The notes beneath the pieces are model-generated. The model was not told where the DNA came from. It worked only from the letters and a program-made list of their open reading frames with translations, and searched no databases. From Robiginitomaculum sp. (GTDB taxonomy: Bacteria > Pseudomonadota > Alphaproteobacteria > Caulobacterales > Maricaulaceae): 19,420 nt of DNA. The translations under genes and the position numbers were made by a program. The stretch lies in contig JAKITZ010000010.1 in assembly GCA_021647805.1 (NCBI GenBank), positions 1 to 19,420 of the forward strand, given 5' to 3'. Positions 14,267 through 19,420 of the stretch are shown here, in pieces. Positions within the stretch are counted from its first letter, which is position 1. Every line of letters begins with the position of its first letter.

Positions 14267-16466
14267 CGGTCTTCTCCATAAACTTTGGGAACCATTGTTC
14301 CCACTTATTCTGTAAATCACTTAAATTTATTCTAGACGAACCTAGCCTTATATCACCGCCTCTAACTTCGCCAACATAGCTCACTGAAACACCCTTTTTT
14401 ATAGCTAATTTTTGTAATTTATCATAATTAGCAGCATCAATAGATAGTAAATATCGCGCCTGATCTTCACCAAAATACCAAGCGTGGTCAGAAAGCACAC
14501 TATGCGGCTCTAACACCACTCCTACATTACTGGCGATTGCCATATCCGCAGCAGCACAAGCCAAACCACCATCAGATAAATCATGTACTGCCCGCAATAG
14601 TGATTTCTTGTTGGCTTTCCTGACAAATTTTCCATTTTGCAATTCGCTCGACAGGCTAACCGGAGGTGGCTTGTGGCCACTTAAATTCTCAATTTCTCTG
14701 GCGTAAATTGATGAACCGAGCCAACCCTTTGTGTCACCAACCAAGATCAACATATCGCCCTCTTTGGCACTAGCAAAACCCATTGCTGTCGATATATCTT
14801 TGATTATTCCCACTCCGCCAACAGTTGGCGTTGGTGGAATTGCAGAGCCTTTGGTTTCATTATATAGGGACACATTTCCAGAAACCACGGGGTATGATAA
14901 TTTCTTACAAGCCTTGCTCATACCTTCGATTGCTTGGACAAGCTGCCCCATAATTTCTGGCCTCTCAGGATTACCGAAATTCAAGCAATCAGTAATAGCA
15001 ATCGGCTTGGCACCAGAGGCGATCAAATTACGCCAACTTTCAGCAACCGCTTGTTTGCCGCCGCGATATGGATCAGCCTTTACATATCTTGGTGTGCAAT
15101 CAGAGCTTATCGCCAGAGCTTTATCCGTCTGGCGAACACGAACTATTGCCGCATCTGAACCGCTGGCAGATGCCATCAATGTGTCGCCCATTACATGGCG
15201 ATCATATTGCTCCCACACCCAACGCTTTGACGCCATATCCGGCGCAGACATCAACCTGCAAAGCACATCAATTGCATCTCTTTGCGGTAATGAACCCGCG
15301 TCCAGATGTGGTGCCTTAGCCGTTTTAACCCATGGCCGGTCATACTTTGGCGCGAGATCAGAAAGCGGAGCAATTGGCATATCACAAACCGTTTCGCCGT
15401 GATGTTGTAAAGTCAAATTCCCTGTGTCGGTTGTTTTACCAATCACATCAACGTCCAACTCCCATTTAGTAAATATCCGCCGCGAGCTATCCTCTGTTCC
15501 GGGCTTTAACACGATCAGCATTCTTTCCTGACTTTCCGAAAGCATCATTTCATAAGCACTCATGCCGGTTTCGCGTTGTGGTACACGATCTAGATCCAAC
15601 TCGATACCAACACCACCCTTGTCTGCCATCTCAATGGAAGATGAAGTTAAACCCGCCGCCCCCATATCTTGTATGGCAATGATGTTGCCGGTGGCCATTA
15701 ATTCAAGACATGCTTCGATCAAGCGTTTTTCAGTAAACGGATCACCAACTTGTACTGTCGGGCGTTTTTCTTCCGCATCATCATCAAACTCCGCAGAAGC
15801 CATTGTCGCTCCGTGAATACCATCACGGCCAGTGCGCGCACCAACGTAAAGTATTGAATTGCCAACCCCTTTGGCGGCTGAATAAAAAATACTATCTGCT
15901 TTAGCCAAACCAACACACATAGCGTTTACCAGAATATTACCATTATAACCGGCATCAAAATTTACTTCGCCGCCAACCGTGGGAACACCAACGCAATTAC
16001 CATAACCGCCAATACCAGCCACCACACCTGCGACTAATGATCTGGTTTTATGATGTTCAGGCTCGCCAAATCGCAAAGCATTCAACAAAGCAATTGGCCT
16101 TGCGCCCATGGTAAATACGTCGCGCATGATGCCGCCAACACCAGTGGCAGCGCCTTGATACGGCTCGATAAATGATGGGTGATTGTGACTTTCCATCTTG
16201 AAGATGACTGCATCACCGTCACCAATATCGATCACGCCAGCATTTTCCCCAGGCCCACAAATAACTTTTTTTCCAGTGGTTGGAAACTTTGCCAAATGAA
16301 TTCGAGAGGATTTATACGAGCAATGTTCCGACCACATTACCGAGCAAATACCCAATTCGGTAAGGTTCGGAGTTCGACCAAGTTGCTGGCAAAAAGTGTC
16401 GTATTCTTGCTGATTAAGGCCGTGTTCAGCAACTATTTGCGCAGTTATTTCCACATCATTGCTCAT
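14247..16466 (-). CDS. purL: Phosphoribosylformylglycinamidine synthase subunit PurL
   Basis: The 739-residue synthetase subunit of the three-part FGAM synthase. It converts FGAR, ATP and glutamine-derived ammonia into FGAM, the fourth step of de novo purine synthesis. It is the small PurL type, which needs PurS and PurQ, and both are encoded upstream. Landmarks are ELGICSVMWSEHCSYKSSR near the N-terminus, the KMESHNHPSFIEPYQGAATGVGG block, the IQDMGAAGLTSSSIEMA segment and the second-half signature AITDCLNFGNPERPE with a late VHDLSDGGLACAAADMA. All are intact. It overlaps purQ by 4 bases and bolA by 20. Confidence 0.98.
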   Translation of the reverse strand: MSNDVEITAQIVAEHGLNQQEYDTFCQQLGRTPNLTELGICSVMWSEHCSYKSSRIHLAKFPTTGKKVICGPGENAGVIDIGDGDAVIFKMESHNHPSFIEPYQGAATGVGGIMRDVFTMGARPIALLNALRFGEPEHHKTRSLVAGVVAGIGGYGNCVGVPTVGGEVNFDAGYNGNILVNAMCVGLAKADSIFYSAAKGVGNSILYVGARTGRDGIHGATMASAEFDDDAEEKRPTVQVGDPFTEKRLIEACLELMATGNIIAIQDMGAAGLTSSSIEMADKGGVGIELDLDRVPQRETGMSAYEMMLSESQERMLIVLKPGTEDSSRRIFTKWELDVDVIGKTTDTGNLTLQHHGETVCDMPIAPLSDLAPKYDRPWVKTAKAPHLDAGSLPQRDAIDVLCRLMSAPDMASKRWVWEQYDRHVMGDTLMASASGSDAAIVRVRQTDKALAISSDCTPRYVKADPYRGGKQAVAESWRNLIASGAKPIAITDCLNFGNPERPEIMGQLVQAIEGMSKACKKLSYPVVSGNVSLYNETKGSAIPPTPTVGGVGIIKDISTAMGFASAKEGDMLILVGDTKGWLGSSIYAREIENLSGHKPPPVSLSSELQNGKFVRKANKKSLLRAVHDLSDGGLACAAADMAIASNVGVVLEPHSVLSDHAWYFGEDQARYLLSIDAANYDKLQKLAIKKGVSVSYVGEVRGGDIRLGSSRINLSDLQNKWEQWFPKFMEKTDANASK

Positions 16467-17125
16467 TGTAATGCTTCCATTAAGCTCTTGAATAAAGTTT
16501 CACCATCATTATTTGCATCGGTTTTACCCATGGCTCTTTCCGGGTGCGGCATCATTCCCAACACATTTACCTGTTGATTAGTAATTCCCGCAATATCATT
16601 GACCGAACCGTTTGGATTGACCTCATACCTAAATACCACCTGCCCATTGTCTTCCAACTGCGATAACTCATCATCTTGCACCAGATAATTCCCATCATGG
16701 TGAGCAAGAGGAATTGAAATGCTTGAATTATTTTTATAACCATTGGTAAAAGCTGTATCAGAATTTTCTACTTTTAACTTTAACGGTTTACAAACAAATT
16801 TAGTACCAGAATTAGGCATTAAAACCCCGGGCAATAACCCTATTTCCGTCAAAACCTGAAAGCCATTACAGATACCTAAAACATAACGACCAGCGTCAGC
16901 ATGCGCGCGCACTTGCTTCATAATGGGTGATTGCGCGGCAATGGCTCCCGGACGCAAATAATCACCATAGGCAAAGCCACCAGGAAGCACCACAAGGTCA
17001 ATACTGTTTAATTCTGCTTCGCGATGCCAAACCATTTTTGGCATTTTACCTGTAACCTGCATAATCGCATCAGCAGCATCACGGTCACAATTTGATCCGG
17101 GGAATACGATAACAGCAACTCGCAT
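16463..17125 (-). CDS. purQ: Phosphoribosylformylglycinamidine synthase subunit PurQ (glutaminase)
   Basis: A 220-residue class I glutamine amidotransferase that supplies ammonia to PurL. The nucleophile is Cys86 in LGICNGFQVL, and the His-Glu pair of the triad is in MMPHPERAMG (His194, Glu196). The N-terminal FPGSNCDRDAADA and VVLPGGFAYGDYLRPGAIAA stretches are characteristic. A strong ribosome binding site (AAGGAAGG) precedes the ATG. It follows purS by 47 bases and its stop overlaps the purL start as ATGA. Confidence 0.98.
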   Translation of the reverse strand: MRVAVIVFPGSNCDRDAADAIMQVTGKMPKMVWHREAELNSIDLVVLPGGFAYGDYLRPGAIAAQSPIMKQVRAHADAGRYVLGICNGFQVLTEIGLLPGVLMPNSGTKFVCKPLKLKVENSDTAFTNGYKNNSSISIPLAHHDGNYLVQDDELSQLEDNGQVVFRYEVNPNGSVNDIAGITNQQVNVLGMMPHPERAMGKTDANNDGETLFKSLMEALQ

Positions 17126-17172
17126 AACCGTTTCCTTCCTTGTTTATTGACTCAACAATTTAGGGCCTAGGA

Positions 17173-17415
17173 CTAATCAATAATATCTACGGAAAATCTC
17201 TCGATTACCGTATTTGCCAGTAACTCGCCACACATCTCGCTAACTCGTTGTTTTGCTAATACGTGGTCTGTTCCTTGCAAATCCAGTTCGATTATTTTTC
17301 CTTGGCGAACGTCAAGCACCTCATCATACCCCAATGCCTGCAATGCTCCGGTAATTGCACTGCCCTGCGGATCAAGAACTCCAGGTTTTAATTGCACTTT
17401 GACAATCGCTTTCAT
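17173..17415 (-). CDS. purS: Phosphoribosylformylglycinamidine synthase subunit PurS
   Basis: An 80-residue small subunit of FGAM synthase that bridges PurL and PurQ for ammonia channelling. It has the typical KAIVKVQLKPGVLDPQGSAI start, GALQALGYDEVLDVRQGKII middle and a C-terminal helix (MCGELLANTVIERFSVDI). GGAG lies about 8 bases before the ATG, which overlaps the purC stop as ATGA. The gene order purC-purS-purQ-purL is common in Alphaproteobacteria. Confidence 0.97.
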   Translation of the reverse strand: MKAIVKVQLKPGVLDPQGSAITGALQALGYDEVLDVRQGKIIELDLQGTDHVLAKQRVSEMCGELLANTVIERFSVDIID

Positions 17416-18176
17416 TTTGCAGTCTCCTTAGAAACAATTTTCAAATTAGCCACACCTTTTAACACTCCCAACCGCCTAGCAACTTCGGCATAGGCCTCAG
17501 GAACATCGCCAAGATCTTGTCTAAAGCGATCTTTGTCCAGTTTGCGGTTGCTTTTAATGTCCCACAACCGACAGCTATCCGGACTTATTTCATCGGCCAA
17601 AATGGTTCGAACCATATCGCCCTCAAATTGCCTACCAAATTCAAGCTTGAAATCAACTAGGCGAATTCCAATAGCTCCAAAAAGACCTGACAAGAAATCA
17701 TTCACCCGAAAAGTCATGGCGATCATGTCGTCCATTTCTTGCGGTGCTGCCCAGCCAAATGCAGCAATATGATCTTCGCTTACCAATGGATCGCCAAGTT
17801 CGTCATCTTTGAAGTAATATTCAATGATCGGGCGGGGTAATTTCTCACCCTCTTTTAACCCGAAGCGTTTACAAATCGAGCCCGCAGCAACATTACGACA
17901 GACCATTTCCAACGGAATTATTTCAACTTTGTGGACTAATTGCTCTCGCATATTCAAACGTTTGATGAAGTGCGTAGGAACACCAACTTCCTCAAGCCGG
18001 GTCATAAGCAATTCACTAATCCGGTTATTTAGAACGCCTTTGCCCTCTATCTGACCATGCTTTTGGTTGTTAAAGGCTGTCGCATCGTCCTTAAAATGAG
18101 CAATTAAAGTTCCGGGTTCTGGGCCTTCATAAAGAATTTTAGCCTTACCTTCGTATATTTTCTTACCTCGAGACAA
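17412..18176 (-). CDS. purC: SAICAR synthetase (PurC)
   Basis: A 254-residue phosphoribosylaminoimidazole-succinocarboxamide synthase, which joins CAIR and aspartate with ATP. The signature IYEGKAKILYEG is at the start. DDATAFNNQKHGQIEGKG, VCRNVAAGSICKRFGL, LVDFKLEFG and ILADEISPDSCRLWD follow, all expected. The protein starts with TTG. In this frame no ATG or GTG lies between the preceding stop and the conserved IYEGKAK, and a GAGGG site sits about 9 bases upstream of the TTG. It is the first gene of the purC-purS-purQ-purL-bolA-AKR-grxD operon and is divergent from the DUF1476 gene. Confidence 0.97.
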   Translation of the reverse strand: MSRGKKIYEGKAKILYEGPEPGTLIAHFKDDATAFNNQKHGQIEGKGVLNNRISELLMTRLEEVGVPTHFIKRLNMREQLVHKVEIIPLEMVCRNVAAGSICKRFGLKEGEKLPRPIIEYYFKDDELGDPLVSEDHIAAFGWAAPQEMDDMIAMTFRVNDFLSGLFGAIGIRLVDFKLEFGRQFEGDMVRTILADEISPDSCRLWDIKSNRKLDKDRFRQDLGDVPEAYAEVARRLGVLKGVANLKIVSKETAK

Positions 18177-18347
18177 ACCGTGACACCCTCATAATATGAT
18201 CAGTATATTTCTAGAATCAATCGCCAAATTTCTGGAGCAACCTACAGCAGGGTTTTGCTGATAACAATGCAATCTACTGATTGATTTACCTGCGACTTCG
18301 GGTTAACCAATGGACAAAATATTTTCAACTGCATTATGGAATGAACA
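18177..18347. promoter_or_regulatory. Divergent promoter region between purC and the DUF1476 gene
   Basis: A 171-base AT-rich gap that must carry promoters for both the leftward pur operon and the rightward DUF1476 gene. A small hairpin (CAGCA at 18245-18249 with TGCTG at 18256-18260) lies near the middle. Several partial -35/-10 pairs can be drawn on each strand, none convincing enough to place a start site. No purine riboswitch or known operator is recognised. Confidence 0.5.
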
Positions 18348-18671
18348 ATGAATACTTTTGATGATCGCGAAAAAGGCTTTGAAAACAAATTTGCTCTTGA
18401 TCAAAATATTGAGTTCAAAGCCGAAGCTAGGCGTAATAAATTACTTGGGCTTTGGGCCGCTGAACTAATGGGAAAAAGCGAAGAACAAGCACAAGAATAT
18501 GCCAAAGAAGTTATAGTTGCCGATTTTGAAGAAGCCGGTGATGATGATGTATTTCGTAAATTACGCGCTGATCTTGATGCAGCCAGTGTCGAGCAATCTG
18601 ATCATCAGATTAGACGCCAAATGGACGAATTACTAGAAAAAGCCAGAGAGCAAGTTCGTAGCGAAAACTAG
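18348..18671 (+). CDS. DUF1476 protein, F1-ATPase inhibitor zeta subunit family
   Basis: A 107-residue, highly charged, all-helical protein. The N-terminus MNTFDDREKGFENKFALDQ is the signature of PF07345, and it is followed by KAEARRNKLLGLWAAELMG and YAKEVIVADFEEAGDDDV. In Paracoccus this family is the zeta subunit, which blocks ATP hydrolysis by the F1-ATPase through its N-terminal segment. The same role here is inferred. GGAA lies 7 bases before the ATG. It is monocistronic as far as can be seen. The family is largely alphaproteobacterial and helps place the host. Confidence 0.95.
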   Translation: MNTFDDREKGFENKFALDQNIEFKAEARRNKLLGLWAAELMGKSEEQAQEYAKEVIVADFEEAGDDDVFRKLRADLDAASVEQSDHQIRRQMDELLEKAREQVRSEN

Positions 18672-19213
18672 TTTTTAGCTGTATTTTCCTGTTGAGCTAG
18701 CATCCAAGATCTAATTTTTTTGGATAAAACCGAAAAAGATAAAAAACCATCTGCAATTCGGTAACAATTCACCGTGGATTATTGATGCATTTGCGAACCT
18801 GCCAAAACCATATTCACGGCCATATTTCTGGCTGATTTAGCCGCAGGCAGATTAAAACCTCATATTTTTATGTGGTTTGCTGATATTTACAATGTCAAAG
18901 AGCATTAGGCGCGGTCAGTTTTCACCACCCTAGTTTTAATTATACCTCGGCACAGCAAAGCGCCTATGCTAATAAACTATCCTCAGGTACCCAAGGGTGA
19001 ATGAGTGCTAATTCTTTGCCAATTAACCCTTGGTGCAGGTAACATCTTTGCCAATGATTGCTAATTAAGTATCGAGCAGCATTGCAAACGAGACCCTTAT
19101 GCACCCTTGACCAAAACCCTTGTGTTGTCTCTTACCCTACTGCTCGGCGCAAAACTAGGTGACATACCCGCCCAATCACGTAGATTGATCGGCAAAAGAG
19201 GGGAACCACCACC
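18672..19213. other. Gene-poor stretch with scattered repeats
   Basis: About 540 bases between the DUF1476 gene and an MmeI-like gene. No credible coding frame or tRNA is seen on either strand. It holds a near-palindromic hairpin (18855-18864 with 18869-18878, one mismatch), an imperfect inverted repeat (18901-18911 with 18961-18970, one base missing), an 8-bp inverted repeat and 11-bp direct repeats (listed separately). A seven-T run at 18714-18720 may help end the DUF1476 transcript, but no strong stem precedes it. Confidence 0.5.
18991..19055. repeat. Inverted and direct repeats upstream of the MmeI-like gene
   Basis: CCAAGGGT (18991-18998) is inverted as ACCCTTGG (19026-19033). Overlapping this, TCTTTGCCAAT occurs at 19013-19023 and again at 19045-19055, exactly 32 bases apart. 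GCTAATT occurs at 19007-19013 and 19060-19066. Further ACCCTT copies appear at 19093, 19103 and 19116. This could be an operator array or decayed duplications. Confidence 0.5.
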
Positions 19214-19420
19214 ATGCGTCTTAGCTGGAATGAAATTAGGATTCGTGCCAAAGCATTTGCTGGTGAGTGGGTCGATGCGTCGTATGAGAAAGGCGAAACT
19301 CAAAGTTTTTACAATGATTTTTTCCATGTGTTTGGCAAGCCTAGGCGCAGTGTTGCCACCTATGAGGAGGCGGTCAAAAAGCTAGACAACCGCCAAGGAT
19401 TTATCGACCTTTTCTGGCGC
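19214..19420 (+). CDS. MmeI-like (Type IIL) restriction-modification enzyme, N-terminal part
   Basis: The first 69 codons of a gene that leaves the window at its right edge. The start MRLSWNEIRIRAKAFAGEW, then YEKGETQSFYNDFFHVFG, RRSVATYEEAVKKL and NRQGFIDLFW, match the N-terminus of the MmeI-like DNA methyltransferase/restriction enzyme family. These single large proteins normally carry nuclease, adenine methyltransferase and target recognition domains. Asp65 in GFIDLFW would be the first acidic residue of the D-x9-ExK nuclease motif known from MmeI. The ExK part lies beyond the window. AGGGG about 10 bases upstream supports the ATG. Whether the full protein is intact cannot be judged here. 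Confidence 0.78.
   Translation, partial: MRLSWNEIRIRAKAFAGEWVDASYEKGETQSFYNDFFHVFGKPRRSVATYEEAVKKLDNRQGFIDLFWR

Noticed and set aside
14731..15402. A 223-codon plus-strand open frame
   Set aside because: It lies wholly antisense to purL, which is conserved throughout. No motif or ribosome binding site supports it.
18664..18699. AAAACTAGTTTT palindrome and TAGCT/AGCTA stem as a terminator for the DUF1476 gene
   Set aside because: The stems are only 5-6 bp and AT-rich, and the T-run at 18714 is not directly after a stem, so the evidence is too weak to call a terminator.
19107..19385. A 92-codon plus-strand open frame at the right end
   Set aside because: It overlaps the MmeI-like frame, which has strong family motifs and a ribosome binding site. 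The signal-peptide-like start appears to be chance.
1..19420. tRNA, rRNA or CRISPR array
   Set aside because: No cloverleaf, rRNA-like stretch or regularly spaced repeat with unique spacers was seen on either strand.

Overview
The window looks like chromosomal DNA from a rather AT-leaning alphaproteobacterium. Three things support this: a gene transfer agent (GTA) structural cluster laid out like the Rhodobacter capsulatus RcGTA, a DUF1476 (F1-ATPase zeta inhibitor) gene, and a DUF2336 gene, all of which are typical of the class. I cannot name a genus from sequence alone. A Caulobacterales-, Parvularculales- or Rhodospirillales-like host is possible.

Region 1 (1-7507, all minus strand) is a GTA head and tail cluster. 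In transcription order, from right to left, it holds terminase large subunit (gp2), portal (gp3), a small membrane/coiled-coil protein (gp3.5), prohead protease (gp4), HK97-fold major capsid protein (gp5), head-tail connector (gp6), head closure/adaptor (gp7), tail terminator (gp8), major tail protein (gp9), two tail assembly chaperone-like proteins (gp10 and a 59-residue gp10.1), a very short tape measure (gp11) and the start of gp12 (DUF2460), cut by the window edge. All frames are open, catalytic residues are present where expected, and several junctions are ATGA overlaps, so the cluster looks maintained. No integrase, replication or lysis gene is seen. A clear intrinsic terminator sits between the capsid gene and gp6. 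No small terminase (gp1) gene is found next to gp2.

Region 2 (7737-12680) is housekeeping. It has a UPF0260/YcgN-type cysteine cluster protein (minus) and, divergent from it, a compact class A penicillin-binding protein, a secreted PAN/Apple-domain protein, a DUF2336 protein and rpsD with its own promoter, structured leader and terminator.

Region 3 (12729-18176) begins with a palindromic intergenic repeat and a convergent hairpin. A minus-strand operon follows, in the order purC, purS, purQ, purL, bolA, aldo/keto reductase, grxD. PurS, PurQ and PurL together form FGAM synthase and PurC acts later in the same pathway. BolA and the CGFS glutaredoxin GrxD are known partners in Fe-S cluster handling. 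The genes are tightly packed or overlapping.

Region 4 (18177-19420) holds the divergent purC/DUF1476 promoter region, the DUF1476 gene, and about 540 bases without a convincing gene but with several inverted and direct repeats. It ends with the first 69 codons of an MmeI-like (Type IIL) restriction-modification enzyme that runs off the window. The last part is the most accessory-looking DNA here.
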